A stretch of DNA of 64,000 bases. It comes from Citrobacter tructae (GTDB taxonomy: Bacteria; Pseudomonadota; Gammaproteobacteria; Enterobacterales; Enterobacteriaceae). The notes under the pieces were generated by a model that saw nothing but the letters and a program-made list of their open reading frames with translations, was not told where the DNA came from and ran no database searches. A program made the position numbers and the translations under genes. Position 1 is the stretch's first letter. Every line of letters starts with the position of its first letter. Below, in pieces: positions 48,973 through 58,855 of this stretch. The DNA lies in assembly GCF_004684345.1 (NCBI RefSeq), contig NZ_CP038469.1, positions 1,302,001-1,366,000 of the forward strand. The letters are read 5' to 3'.

Positions 48973-48988
48973 CTGTTCATTTGAACAG
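48973..48988. promoter_or_regulatory. LexA (SOS) box of yoaA
   Basis: CTGTTCATTTGAACAG fits CTGT-N8-ACAG exactly and is a perfect palindrome, extended to 20 bp by flanking CC and GG. It lies nine bases before the yoaA start, in the divergent gap to yoaB. Confidence 0.85.
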
Positions 48989-49106
48989 GGATTATGTCAG
49001 GCCAGCGGGTCTTTCGCCAGTTGAAGAGGTGACGAGGGCACAACATTATGGCAGTCTTATCGCCAGCTGAAACCCATTAGTTAAAAACGTAAATGAGGAA
49101 TAATTT

Positions 49107-49451
49107 ATGACTATCGTGCGCATTGATGCCGAGGATCGTTTGTCTGACGTGGTTTGCCACAACAACACGTTATATTACACCGGCGTACCGGAAAACCTGG
49201 ATGCTAACGCGTTTGAACAAACGGCCAACACGCTGGCGCAAATTGATGCGGTACTGGAAAAACAGGGTAGCAACAAGTCACGCATTCTTGACGCGACCAT
49301 TTTCCTGACGGACAAAAGTGATTTTGCCGCCATGAACAAAGCCTGGGACGCATGGGTCGTTGCCGGTCATGCGCCCGTGCGTTGTACAGTACAGGCCGGG
49401 TTGATGAACCCGAAATACAAAGTCGAGATCAAGATTATCGCCGCGCTGTAA
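49107..49451 (+). CDS. yoaB: RidA-family protein YoaB
   Basis: A 114-residue member of the RidA (YjgF/YER057c) family, trimer-forming, cytoplasmic. The family deaminates reactive enamine/imine intermediates in the RidA branch; the catalytic Arg would be in APVRCTVQAGLMNP (Arg near 97). The RidA branch signature is only partly kept, so activity on imines is not certain. It is divergent from yoaA. Confidence 0.93.
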   Translation: MTIVRIDAEDRLSDVVCHNNTLYYTGVPENLDANAFEQTANTLAQIDAVLEKQGSNKSRILDATIFLTDKSDFAAMNKAWDAWVVAGHAPVRCTVQAGLMNPKYKVEIKIIAAL

Positions 49452-49457
49452 CGGGCG

Positions 49458-49643
49458 TTACTCGTCCTCGTCCTCGTCTTCGAAACGCGCCACGATCCGT
49501 TCGCCGGTATGAGTGGCGCGAATTTCAGCCGCGACCTGAGTGATCGCCTCCCCGCTGCTCATCCCCTGTGACATCAGTTCCTGAATGCGCTCAACCGCTT
49601 TTTGCTGCTGTTCATGACTGAGTGAAGGTAAACCTGCAAACAT
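49458..49643 (-). CDS. yoaH: Small protein YoaH (UPF0181)
   Basis: A 61-residue acidic-tailed protein ([24 protein letters not shown]..., ending EDEDEDE). It matches the YoaH family of unknown function (59 residues in E. coli; the tail here has extra acidic repeats GAGGACGAGG). It lies convergent to yoaB with six bases between stops, and divergent from pabB. Confidence 0.9.
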
Positions 49644-49726
49644 TGTTAACTCCTGCTAAATTATCTGCGCTAATTATTTTATGCTACCCGGCAGTGAGCC
49701 TGTAAAGTAGCAACGAGTCAGGACTG

Positions 49727-51088
49727 ATGAAGACGTTATCCCCAGCAATAATTACATTACCCTGGCGTCAGGACGCCGCTGAACGCTATTTTTCGACTAT
49801 AAGCCATAAGCCATGGGCTATGCTGCTGCATTCAGGCCATGCCGATCATCCGCATAATCGCTATGATATCCTGGTCGCCGACCCTATAACGACGCTGACC
49901 ACACGTGCCGAACAGACCATTGTACATGACAAAGACGGTATCACGAACACGATTGATGACCCGATGACAGTGTTGCGCTCGGTGCTAACATCTCTGGATA
50001 TTCAGCCCGATTATAATCCCAACCTCCCATTTCAGGGAGGGGCACTGGGTCTGTTTGGTTACGATCTCGGCCGCCGCTTTGAATCACTGCCAAACACTGC
50101 CGAGCGAGATATCTCGCTGCCGGACATGGCGATCGGCATTTACGATTGGGCGTTGATTGTCGATCACCAGTTGAAAACTGTGTCGCTACTCAGCCATACC
50201 GATGTACAGGCCCGACTTAATTGGCTGGAAAGTCAATCCACGCCAACGCATAAGCCTTTTGCGTTAACGTCAGCCTGGCAGTCAAATATGAGCCGCGAGC
50301 AGTACGGTGAAAAGTTCCGCCAGGTGCAGCGTTATTTGCACAGCGGTGACTGTTATCAGGTCAATCTTGCCCAACGCTTTCAAGCGCAATACCAGGGGGA
50401 TGAGTGGCTAGCTTTTATGCGTCTCAACCACACTAACCGCGCCCCGTTCAGTGCGTTTATCCGCCTCGAGGAAGGCGCAATTCTTAGCCTGTCGCCGGAG
50501 CGCTTTATTCAGTTAGAAAACCAACAGATCCAGACGCGCCCCATTAAGGGTACGTTGCCACGATTAGACTCCCCTGATGCCGATCGCCTGCAGGCTCAAA
50601 CGTTGGCGAACTCGCCCAAGGATCGAGCTGAAAACCTGATGATCGTCGATTTGATGCGTAATGATATTGGTCGCGTTGCCGTACCGGGTTCGGTAAAGGT
50701 CCCCGAACTGTTTGTGGTTGAACCCTTCCCTGCGGTGCATCATCTGGTCAGTACCATCACAGCCCGTTTGCCAGAAACTTTGCATGCAACGGATCTACTA
50801 CGCGCCGCCTTCCCAGGTGGATCGATTACCGGAGCCCCGAAGGTGCGGGCAATGGAGATTATTGATGAGCTGGAACCGCAAAGACGCAATGCATGGTGCG
50901 GCAGCATTGGTTATCTTAGCTTTTGCGGCAATATGGATACCAGTATCACTATCCGCACCCTGACAGCCGTGGACGGACAAATCTACTGCTCTGCAGGTGG
51001 CGGCATTGTTGCGGACAGTCAGGAATATGCGGAATATCAGGAAACGTTTGATAAAGTGAATCGTATTTTGCACCAACTGGAGAACTAA
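49727..51088 (+). CDS. pabB: Aminodeoxychorismate synthase component 1
   Basis: A 453-residue chorismate-using enzyme, same length as E. coli PabB. The catalytic region contains GDCYQVNLAQRF, LSPERFI, TRPIKGTLPR with the nucleophilic Lys, SPKDRAENLMIVDLMRND and the terminal AFPGGSITGAPKVRAMEIIDELE. With PabA it makes 4-amino-4-deoxychorismate for folate. nudL starts three bases later. Confidence 0.95.
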   Translation: MKTLSPAIITLPWRQDAAERYFSTISHKPWAMLLHSGHADHPHNRYDILVADPITTLTTRAEQTIVHDKDGITNTIDDPMTVLRSVLTSLDIQPDYNPNLPFQGGALGLFGYDLGRRFESLPNTAERDISLPDMAIGIYDWALIVDHQLKTVSLLSHTDVQARLNWLESQSTPTHKPFALTSAWQSNMSREQYGEKFRQVQRYLHSGDCYQVNLAQRFQAQYQGDEWLAFMRLNHTNRAPFSAFIRLEEGAILSLSPERFIQLENQQIQTRPIKGTLPRLDSPDADRLQAQTLANSPKDRAENLMIVDLMRNDIGRVAVPGSVKVPELFVVEPFPAVHHLVSTITARLPETLHATDLLRAAFPGGSITGAPKVRAMEIIDELEPQRRNAWCGSIGYLSFCGNMDTSITIRTLTAVDGQIYCSAGGGIVADSQEYAEYQETFDKVNRILHQLEN

Positions 51089-51091
51089 ACC

Positions 51092-51670
51092 GTGGAAAAC
51101 AGCAGCCTGACGCTTGATGATTTTTTATCGCGTTTCCAACTCCTGCGCCCGCAGGTGAATCATGAAGCGTTAAACCAACGCCAGGCTGCCGTGCTTATTC
51201 CCATCATCCGCCGCCCTCAGCCTGGGTTGCTGTTAACTCAGCGATCCGTTCATCTACGCAAACATGCTGGACAGGTCGCCTTTCCTGGCGGCGCAGTAGA
51301 CAGCAGTGATGCGTCGCTGATTGCCGCCGCACTGCGAGAAGCCGAAGAGGAAGTCGCCATTCCGCCTTCGTGTGTTGAGGTCATTGGCGTTTTGCCGCCG
51401 GTTGATAGCGTCACCGGATTTCAGGTCACGCCGGTCGTCGGTATTATCCCGCCCAATCTTCCGTATCGCGCAAGTGAAGATGAAGTCTCTGCGGTGTTTG
51501 AAATGCCGCTGGCACAGGCGTTGCATTTGGGCCGTTATCACCCATTAGATATTTACCGCCGGGGTGACTCGCACCGCGTCTGGCTTTCATGGTATGAGCA
51601 TTATTTCGTCTGGGGAATGACCGCCGGAATTATCCGCGAACTGGCCCTGCAAATTGGCGTGAAAGCCTGA
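51092..51670 (+). CDS. nudL: Nudix hydrolase NudL
   Basis: A 192-residue Nudix enzyme matching E. coli NudL (YeaB). The NuCoA/UPF0035 motif [21 protein letters not shown] is followed by the Nudix box [27 protein letters not shown]. The family includes CoA diphosphatases, which is the likely activity. It starts with GTG at 51092, three bases after pabB. Confidence 0.92.
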   Translation: MENSSLTLDDFLSRFQLLRPQVNHEALNQRQAAVLIPIIRRPQPGLLLTQRSVHLRKHAGQVAFPGGAVDSSDASLIAAALREAEEEVAIPPSCVEVIGVLPPVDSVTGFQVTPVVGIIPPNLPYRASEDEVSAVFEMPLAQALHLGRYHPLDIYRRGDSHRVWLSWYEHYFVWGMTAGIIRELALQIGVKA

Positions 51671-51901
51671 CGCTATTTGCCACATTTAGCCCGCCCTGCG
51701 CCGCTCTCCAGCGAGAAGCTATACTTATCTTTACGTGCGGAAGACACAACCTGAAACTCCCGTCACAACATTAGTAAAATCGCGGTTATCTATTAGTTTA
51801 ATTCATGTGAATAGTTAAGCCGATCGCCGCGTTCCCTCTTACACTATGCGCAGTTATAACATCGTTACTGGAAAGCCCAGTCGCCCTGTAGGAGTATTAT
51901 C

Positions 51902-53266
51902 GTGATTAGTCTATTCGACATGTTTAAGGTGGGGATCGGTCCCTCATCTTCCCATACCGTAGGACCTATGAAGGCGGGTAAACAGTTCGTCGATGACCTG
52001 GTCGAAAAAGGATTACTGGACAGCGTTACTCGTGTTGCCGTCGACGTGTATGGTTCACTGTCGCTCACGGGTAAAGGTCACCATACCGATATCGCCATTA
52101 TTATGGGTCTGGCGGGCAATGAGCCTGCTACCGTGGACATCGACAGCATTCCCGGATTTATCCGCGATGTCGAAACCCGTGGACGCCTGCTGCTTGCGCA
52201 GGGTCAGCACGAAGTCGATTTCCCGCAAAATGACGGCATGCGTTTTCGCAACGGCAACCTGTCGCTGCATGAAAACGGTATGCAAATTCACGCGTACAGC
52301 GGTGAAACCGTTATTTACAGCAAAACGTATTATTCCATTGGCGGTGGTTTCATCGTTGATGAAGAACATTTTGGTCAGGATGCCGCGAATGAGGTCAGCG
52401 TACCTTATCCGTTCAAATCCGCTGCTGAAATGCTGGAATACTGCAACAGCACGGGCCTGTCTCTCTCTGGCATGGTGATGCAGAACGAACTTGCGCTGCA
52501 CAGCAAAGAAGAGATTGAGGCGTATTTTGGCAACGTCTGGCAAACCATGCAGGCTTGTATCGACCGTGGGATGAACACCGAAGGCATTCTGCCTGGCCCG
52601 CTGCGCGTTCCTCGTCGTGCCTCTGCCCTGCGTCGTATGCTGGTTTCCAACGACAAGCTCTCCAACGATCCGATGAACGTGATCGACTGGGTGAACATGT
52701 TCGCGCTGGCCGTGAACGAAGAGAACGCCGCTGGCGGTCGCGTAGTGACCGCACCGACTAATGGTGCTTGCGGTATCGTGCCTGCAGTTCTGGCCTATTA
52801 CGATCATTTCATTGAGCCCGTCAGCCCGGATATCTATATCCGTTATTTCCTGGCGGCCGGTGCGATTGGCGCACTGTACAAAATGAACGCCTCGATCTCT
52901 GGCGCAGAAGTAGGCTGTCAGGGGGAAGTGGGCGTGGCATGTTCCATGGCCGCAGCTGGCCTGGCTGAGCTGCTGGGGGCAAGCCCAGAGCAGGTATGTG
53001 TGGCAGCCGAAATCGGTATGGAACACAACCTTGGCTTAACCTGCGACCCGGTTGCCGGACAAGTACAGGTGCCATGTATTGAGCGTAACGCGATTGCCTC
53101 CGTTAAAGCGATCAACGCAGCACGTATGGCCATGCGTCGTACCAGTGCCCCACGCGTTTCGCTGGATAAAGTCATCGAAACCATGTACGAAACCGGCAAG
53201 GACATGAACGCCAAATACCGCGAAACCTCACGCGGCGGCTTGGCAATTAAAGTTCAGTGTGACTAA
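51902..53266 (+). CDS. sdaA: L-serine dehydratase 1
   Basis: A 454-residue iron-sulfur enzyme, the E. coli SdaA length, converting L-serine to pyruvate and ammonia. The N-terminal beta domain begins ISLFDMFKVGIGPSSSHTVGPM; the alpha domain has TAPTNGACGIVPAV and the cluster cysteines in EVGCQGEVGVACS and LTCDPVAG. It starts with GTG at 51902 after AGGAG. A hairpin terminator follows. Confidence 0.95.
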   Translation: MISLFDMFKVGIGPSSSHTVGPMKAGKQFVDDLVEKGLLDSVTRVAVDVYGSLSLTGKGHHTDIAIIMGLAGNEPATVDIDSIPGFIRDVETRGRLLLAQGQHEVDFPQNDGMRFRNGNLSLHENGMQIHAYSGETVIYSKTYYSIGGGFIVDEEHFGQDAANEVSVPYPFKSAAEMLEYCNSTGLSLSGMVMQNELALHSKEEIEAYFGNVWQTMQACIDRGMNTEGILPGPLRVPRRASALRRMLVSNDKLSNDPMNVIDWVNMFALAVNEENAAGGRVVTAPTNGACGIVPAVLAYYDHFIEPVSPDIYIRYFLAAGAIGALYKMNASISGAEVGCQGEVGVACSMAAAGLAELLGASPEQVCVAAEIGMEHNLGLTCDPVAGQVQVPCIERNAIASVKAINAARMAMRRTSAPRVSLDKVIETMYETGKDMNAKYRETSRGGLAIKVQCD

Positions 53267-53271
53267 TACTT

Positions 53272-53308
53272 AATTTTCGCCCATCTGCGACGGATGGGCG
53301 AATTTACC
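53272..53308 (+). terminator. Hairpin after sdaA
   Basis: TTCGCCCATC with GATGGGCGAA, a 10-bp stem six bases after the sdaA stop; flanked by AATTT rather than a long T-run. Confidence 0.7.
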
Positions 53309-53396
53309 TCCTCACCCTCGTCTACTGTAATTTTCCCCACTACACTTGCTCTGTTGCTGTTGGCTTCTGTGACCAACGGCTTATCGGGCGGCCCGC

Positions 53397-54995
53397 ATGC
53401 AAACAGCACAACGGATCATCAAAAATTATCGCCGTAATCGCTTAATCGTCTGCACAGTTTGTGCACTTCTGACGCTCATTCTTACATTATCTGTCCGATT
53501 TATTTCGGAGCGTAATTTAAATCATCATTACACCGTCACGTTCGCCAACCATGCCGTAGAAGAGCTGGATGACATCCTGCTCCCGCTGCAAACCGGACGT
53601 GATGTGCTGCTACCGTTAATCGGCCTGCCCTGCTCCGTGGCGCGTTTACCCCTGAGCAAACACGCCGCCAGACTGCAAACCGTACGTTCTATTAACCTTG
53701 TTCAGGGTGGCATCCTCTATTGTTCAAGTATCTTTGGCTATCGCAATGTGCCAATCAAGCAACTGCAACCTGAATTGCCCAGCCGGGAGCCGCAGCTGTT
53801 GCTGTCTACCGATCATTCATTGATTAAAGGCAGTCCTATTCTGACACAGTGGTATCCGTCGTCTGCCAATGGTGAAGATGGCGTGCTGGAAATCGTCAAT
53901 ATTGAATTATTGTCGAGCATGCTGCTTGAGCCACAGCCCCCGCAAATTACCAATGCCAGTTTAACCTTCGGGAAACGGCATCTACTTTACGGACAAGGCG
54001 TCGTCGACAAGCTACCGGAGATTGATGATGAACAGCGCTACCAGCTTTCATCACAACATTTTCCCTTTGCCATTAGCGTCAGCGGGCCAGGGGCCAGCGA
54101 GCTGGCGTTAAGACATCTGCCCACGCAGTTACCGTTAGCATTGATGCTCAGTCTGCTGGTCGGGTATCTGGCATGGTTGGCTACCGCCAACAGAATGAGT
54201 TTTTCCTGGGAAATTAATCTGGCCCTTGCTGAACGGGAGTTCGAGCTATTTTGCCAGCCGCTGTTGAATGCCAGCACCCAGCAGTGCACGGGCGTTGAAA
54301 TTCTCTTACGCTGGAACAACCCACGTCAGGGCTGGATTTCACCTGAAGTGTTCATCCCGATCGCTGAAGAGCACAACCTGATTGTGCCCCTGACCCGCCA
54401 TGTCATCGCAGAAACCATTCAGCAACGACACCTTTTCCCGATGAGCAGCCAGTTCCATATTGGTATCAACGTCGCCGCCAGCCATTTTCGCGACAGTATG
54501 CTGTTAAAAGACCTTAATCATTACTGGTTTAGCCAGCATCCCATTCAGCAACTGGTTATTGAACTAACCGAGCGCGATGCGCTCCTGGATGTCGATTATC
54601 GGCTGGTGCACGAACTCCACGATCTGGGGGTAAAACTGGCCATCGACGATTTCGGTACCGGCAACAGTTCGCTCTCGTGGCTGGAAAAGTTACGTCCGGA
54701 TGTGCTGAAGATTGATAAATCATTTACCTCCGCGATCGGTACTGACGCCGTCAATTCGACCGTCACCGATATCATCATCGCATTGGGGAAAAGACTGAAT
54801 ATTGAGCTGGTGGCTGAAGGGGTTGAAACGCAAGCGCAGGCGCAGCATTTGCGGCGACATGGCGTACATATGTTGCAGGGGTTTCTCTACGCCAAGCCGA
54901 TGCCATTGCGTGATTTTCCAAAATGGCTGGCGGGCAGTACACCACCACCCGCCCGGCATAACGGGCATATCATGCCCGTTATGCCGTTTCGTTAG
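53397..54995 (+). CDS. pdeD: CSS-motif EAL phosphodiesterase PdeD
   Basis: A 532-residue inner-membrane protein (E. coli PdeD/YoaD 532). Two membrane segments flank a periplasmic CSS domain (CSVAR near 80 and YCSSIFG near 105-111), a thiol-redox-sensitive module. The EAL domain follows from about 285: the signature is EILLRW at Glu301, with ELTERD, IDDFGTGNSSLSWL, LKIDKSF and LVAEGVET all present, so c-di-GMP hydrolysis is expected. The last ten codons form half of a perfect hairpin that overlaps the stop region. Confidence 0.93.
   Translation: MQTAQRIIKNYRRNRLIVCTVCALLTLILTLSVRFISERNLNHHYTVTFANHAVEELDDILLPLQTGRDVLLPLIGLPCSVARLPLSKHAARLQTVRSINLVQGGILYCSSIFGYRNVPIKQLQPELPSREPQLLLSTDHSLIKGSPILTQWYPSSANGEDGVLEIVNIELLSSMLLEPQPPQITNASLTFGKRHLLYGQGVVDKLPEIDDEQRYQLSSQHFPFAISVSGPGASELALRHLPTQLPLALMLSLLVGYLAWLATANRMSFSWEINLALAEREFELFCQPLLNASTQQCTGVEILLRWNNPRQGWISPEVFIPIAEEHNLIVPLTRHVIAETIQQRHLFPMSSQFHIGINVAASHFRDSMLLKDLNHYWFSQHPIQQLVIELTERDALLDVDYRLVHELHDLGVKLAIDDFGTGNSSLSWLEKLRPDVLKIDKSFTSAIGTDAVNSTVTDIIIALGKRLNIELVAEGVETQAQAQHLRRHGVHMLQGFLYAKPMPLRDFPKWLAGSTPPPARHNGHIMPVMPFR
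54954..54986. terminator. 15-bp perfect hairpin inside the end of pdeD
   Basis: CGGCATAACGGGCAT pairs perfectly with ATGCCCGTTATGCCG around ATC, followed by TTTCGTT. It lies inside the pdeD reading frame, nine bases before its last base, and 16 bases from the convergent yoaE stop. Transcription from either side could end here. Confidence 0.7.
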
Positions 54996-55001
54996 GCCAG
55001 A

Positions 55002-56561
55002 TTATTCGTCTTCATGGTGAGCAGACGGCTCTTTAACAATGCGAACGAGATCCACACGATAATCGTTAGCTTCGACAATGGTGATGCTCAGCGGTGCGAC
55101 CTCAATCACATCCCCAACTCGCGGGATATGACCGTTCGCCGCAATAACCAGCCCCGCCACCGTGGCAATATCTTCGTCTTCATCCACCAGCGTATCAACG
55201 TCCAGCGCTTGCTGCAGCGCATGCAGATCGGTGCCGCCTTTTACCAGCCAGCCCCCCGCATCGGCGATGATTTCCGGTGTTTCATCGGCGTCCGGGAACT
55301 CACCAGCAATGGCTTCTAACACATCCAGCGGTGTCACCAACCCCTGAACGACGCCAAATTCGTTGGTGACGATAACAAAGCTGCCGCGAGCACGACGCAA
55401 CACGCCCAGCAGATTAATCGGATCCAGCGTTTCGGGAACAACGATAGCCGGTGACGCAGAGGCAATTGCCGCCACATCCACGCCGTCTTCAAGGGCCACC
55501 AACAGCTCTTTAGCCCGCACGATACCGATAATTTCGTCAAGTTCACCGCGACACACTGGGAACAGACTGTGCGGCGAAGAGAGCAGTTGTTCACGAATTT
55601 CTGCCACGCTCAGATCCGCATCCACCCAACTGATTTCACCACGCGGCGTCATAATGCCGCGCAAAGAACGTGAGGCCAGCGACAGCACGCCGTTGATCAT
55701 ATAGCGTTCTTCTTCAACAAACGCCCCTTCTGGAACAGGTACCGGAATCGGGTTGTCGGACTCCACCTGTATACCGGCCTGACGTTTACCGCCCATCAGG
55801 CGCACAATGGCGTCGGCGGTACGTGCACGCAGCGGCAGCGTCGACTGGTGGCGAATAAAGTTACGACGGGCAATCTGGTTAAACAGTTCGATAATAATCG
55901 AGAAGCCAATGGCAGCGTACAGATAACCTTTCGGAATGTGGAAACCAAATCCTTCAGCAACCAGGCTCAAACCGATCATCAACAGGAAGCTCAGGCACAG
56001 CACCACAACCGTCGGATGTTGGTTCACGAATCGCGTCAGCGGCTTGGACGCCAGCAGCATCACCGCCATCGCAATCACAACCGCCGCCATCATTACCGGC
56101 AGATGGTTCACCATTCCGACGGCCGTGATCACTGCATCCAGGGAGAAGACCGCATCCAGGATCACAATCTGCGTCACGACAACCCAAAAACTCGCATAGC
56201 CTTTTGACTGCCCGGTATCATGCTCACGGTTTTCCAGCCGCTCATGCAGCTCGGTAGTGGCCTTGAACAACAGGAAGATACCCCCCAGCAGCATAATCAG
56301 GTCACGCCCCGAGAACGAATAGTCCATTACCGTGAACAGCGGTTTCGTCAACGTCACCATCCACGAGATAACAGACAGCAACGCCAGACGCATAATCAGC
56401 GCCAGCGACAGACCGATCAGACGCGCTTTATCTCGCTGTTTTGGTGGCAGCTTATCGGCCAGAATCGCAATAAAGACCAGGTTATCAATACCCAGCACAA
56501 TTTCGAGAACAACAAGCGTGAGCAAACCCACCCAAATCTGCGGGTCCATTAAGAGTTCCAT
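55002..56561 (-). CDS. yoaE: TerC-domain / CBS-pair membrane protein YoaE
   Basis: A 519-residue protein (E. coli YoaE 518). The N-terminal TerC-type domain has about seven membrane segments ([36 protein letters not shown] with paired acidic residues), then two CBS domains and a CorC/HlyC-type domain (about 430-510). The TerC family has been linked to Mn2+ and other metal export; for YoaE the substrate is not established, though the gene is near mntP. Confidence 0.92.
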   Translation of the reverse strand: MELLMDPQIWVGLLTLVVLEIVLGIDNLVFIAILADKLPPKQRDKARLIGLSLALIMRLALLSVISWMVTLTKPLFTVMDYSFSGRDLIMLLGGIFLLFKATTELHERLENREHDTGQSKGYASFWVVVTQIVILDAVFSLDAVITAVGMVNHLPVMMAAVVIAMAVMLLASKPLTRFVNQHPTVVVLCLSFLLMIGLSLVAEGFGFHIPKGYLYAAIGFSIIIELFNQIARRNFIRHQSTLPLRARTADAIVRLMGGKRQAGIQVESDNPIPVPVPEGAFVEEERYMINGVLSLASRSLRGIMTPRGEISWVDADLSVAEIREQLLSSPHSLFPVCRGELDEIIGIVRAKELLVALEDGVDVAAIASASPAIVVPETLDPINLLGVLRRARGSFVIVTNEFGVVQGLVTPLDVLEAIAGEFPDADETPEIIADAGGWLVKGGTDLHALQQALDVDTLVDEDEDIATVAGLVIAANGHIPRVGDVIEVAPLSITIVEANDYRVDLVRIVKEPSAHHEDE

Positions 56562-57021
56562 GACAAGCTCCTGCTTAAAGAATGACTAAACTGCGCCCTG
56601 GACATCTCAGGCGTTAAAGCAATATGCAGATAGAGTTTGTGGCAAAAAGTGCCAAACTGACAGGCTTGATACGACCTAAAGGTGAAATGACGTCGGTGAC
56701 GATCCATACGGTGGGCTACTACCCTATACTCCTGAATAATTAAACATATGCTAAACATAACAGAGACAACTGGTTTTTAGCAAAGATTTACCTTCCTTTG
56801 CAATAAGTTGTGTCGGAGATATTTTACCCTTCGAAATTTCTTTTAATCGGAAGTTAAATTACGGATCTTCATCACATAAAATAATTTTTTCGATATCTAA
56901 AATAATTCACGAAAATCATAGGTTTTCCATTGTAACCCTTATCTGAATCGATTCGATTGCGGACGGCGATTCAAAATACATCTCGTTGTCGATGTGTTAA
57001 CGATAATAAAGGAGGTAGCAA
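56562..57021 (+). promoter_or_regulatory. Regulatory region of manXYZ
   Basis: A 460-base gap without a gene, divergent from yoaE. The part from about 56860 to 57021 closely resembles the E. coli manX promoter region as I remember it. Candidate sites are an Mlc-type element around 56881-56905 (TTTTTTCGATATCTAAAATA), a CRP-type half TCACA at 56871-56875, and TGAATCGATTCG at 56944-56955, which resembles a Cra site. A strong ribosome site, AAAGGAGG, stands before the GTG start. No exact start point can be given. Confidence 0.6.
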
Positions 57022-57984
57022 GTGACCATTGCTATTGTGATAGGCACACATGGTTGGGCTGCAGAGCAGTTACTTAAAACAGCAGAAATGCTGTTAGGCG
57101 AGCAGGAAAACGTCGGCTGGATCGATTTCGTTCCAGGTGAAAATGCTGAAACGCTGATCGAAAAGTACAACGCTCAGTTGGCAAAACTCGATACCAGTAA
57201 AGGCGTGCTGTTTCTCGTTGATACATGGGGAGGCAGTCCGTTCAACGCTGCGAGCCGCATTGTCGTCGACAAAGAGCATTACGAAGTCATCGCTGGCGTG
57301 AACATTCCCATGCTGGTCGAAACCTTCATGGCGCGTGATGACAACCCAAGCTTTGATGAATTAGTCGCACTGGCAGTTGAAACCGGTAGCGAAGGCGTGA
57401 AAGCGCTGAAAGCGAAACCGGTTGAGAAAGCCACCCCTGCCCCAGTTGCAGCAGCAAAAGCAGCAGCTCCGGCTAAACCGATGGGTCCGAACGATTATAT
57501 GCAGATCGGACTGGCACGTATTGATGATCGCTTAATCCACGGCCAGGTAGCGACTCGCTGGACCAAAGAGACCAACGTGACCCGCATTATCGTCGTCAGC
57601 GATGAAGTTGCCGCAGATACCGTGCGCAAAACGCTGCTGACTCAGGTTGCGCCTCCGGGTGTAACGGCGCACGTGGTTGATGTCGCGAAAATGATCCGCG
57701 TCTACAACAACCCGAAATATGCAGGCGATCGCGTGATGCTGTTGTTCACCAACCCGACCGATGTCGAACGTGTCGTGGAAGGTGGCGTGAAAATCACTTC
57801 GGTAAACATTGGTGGCATGGCTTTCCGTCAGGGTAAAACGCAGGTTAACAACGCGATTTCCGTTGATGAAAAAGACATCGAAGCCTTCAAGAAACTCAAC
57901 GCACGTGGCATTGAACTCGAAGCCCGTAAGGTTTCTACCGATCAGAAACTGAAAATGATGGATTTGATTGCCAAGGCGAAATAA
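57022..57984 (+). CDS. manX: Mannose-type PTS EIIAB subunit
   Basis: A 320-residue cytoplasmic protein (E. coli 323). EIIA domain with phospho-His10 in VIGTHGWAA, an Ala/Pro linker near 135-155 (three residues shorter than E. coli), and an EIIB domain with phospho-His173 in RIDDRLIHGQVATRW. It passes phosphate to mannose, glucose, glucosamine or 2-deoxyglucose carried by ManYZ. It starts with GTG at 57022 and is the first gene of manXYZ. Confidence 0.97.
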   Translation: MTIAIVIGTHGWAAEQLLKTAEMLLGEQENVGWIDFVPGENAETLIEKYNAQLAKLDTSKGVLFLVDTWGGSPFNAASRIVVDKEHYEVIAGVNIPMLVETFMARDDNPSFDELVALAVETGSEGVKALKAKPVEKATPAPVAAAKAAAPAKPMGPNDYMQIGLARIDDRLIHGQVATRWTKETNVTRIIVVSDEVAADTVRKTLLTQVAPPGVTAHVVDVAKMIRVYNNPKYAGDRVMLLFTNPTDVERVVEGGVKITSVNIGGMAFRQGKTQVNNAISVDEKDIEAFKKLNARGIELEARKVSTDQKLKMMDLIAKAK

Positions 57985-58042
57985 TTACCTGGCATTTACT
58001 TAGCTTTCACACTTAAGTCTGTATAGCAATAGGAGAAGTACA

Positions 58043-58843
58043 ATGGAGATTACCACTCTTCAGATTGTGCTGGTGTTCATCGTCGCATGTATCGCGGGTA
58101 TGGAGTCGGTGCTCGATGAATTTCAGTTCCACCGTCCGCTGGTGGCCTGTACGCTGATTGGCGCCGTTCTCGGGGACATGAAAACCGGTATTATCATCGG
58201 TGGTACCCTGGAAATGATCGCGCTGGGTTGGATGAACATCGGTGCTGCCGTTGCACCGGATGCCGCACTGGCCTCAATTATTTCTACCGTTCTGGTTATC
58301 GCGGGTCACCAAAGCATCGGTGCCGGTATCGCACTGGCTATCCCGCTGGCAGCAGCAGGCCAGGTTCTGACCATCATCGTTCGTACCATCACCGTTGCCT
58401 TCCAGCACGCTGCAGATAAGGCAGCTGAGAGCGGCAACCTGACGGCGCTCTCCTGGCTGCATGTGTCCTCACTGTTCCTGCAGGCAATGCGTATCGCGAT
58501 CCCTGCGGTTATCGTGGCAATTTCTGTGGGCACCAGTGAAGTCCAGGGCTTGCTGAACGCGATCCCTGAAGTGGTCACCGGCGGTCTGAACATCGCAGGC
58601 GGCATGATCGTAGTCGTAGGTTATGCGATGGTCATCAACATGATGCGCGCAGGCTACCTGATGCCGTTCTTCTACCTCGGCTTCGTCACTGCGGCATTTA
58701 CTAACTTCAACCTGGTTGCACTGGGTGTGATCGGCGCAGTAATGGCCATCCTCTACATTCAGTTGAGCCCGAAATATAACCGCGTAGCGGGTGCGCCAGC
58801 TCAAGCTGCTGGCAACAATGACCTTGATAACGAACTGGACTAG
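58043..58843 (+). CDS. manY: Mannose PTS EIIC subunit
   Basis: A 266-residue polytopic membrane protein matching E. coli ManY: EITTLQIVLVFIVACIAGMESVLDEFQFHRPL at the start, GTLEMIALGWMNIGAAVAPD and a hydrophobic rest. It forms the sugar channel with ManZ. It starts 58 bases after manX. Confidence 0.97.
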   Translation: MEITTLQIVLVFIVACIAGMESVLDEFQFHRPLVACTLIGAVLGDMKTGIIIGGTLEMIALGWMNIGAAVAPDAALASIISTVLVIAGHQSIGAGIALAIPLAAAGQVLTIIVRTITVAFQHAADKAAESGNLTALSWLHVSSLFLQAMRIAIPAVIVAISVGTSEVQGLLNAIPEVVTGGLNIAGGMIVVVGYAMVINMMRAGYLMPFFYLGFVTAAFTNFNLVALGVIGAVMAILYIQLSPKYNRVAGAPAQAAGNNDLDNELD

Positions 58844-58855
58844 CAGGTGAGCGAA

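Noticed and set aside
52055..53026. 323-codon minus-strand frame inside sdaA
   Set aside because: Shadow of sdaA, which matches its family along the full length.
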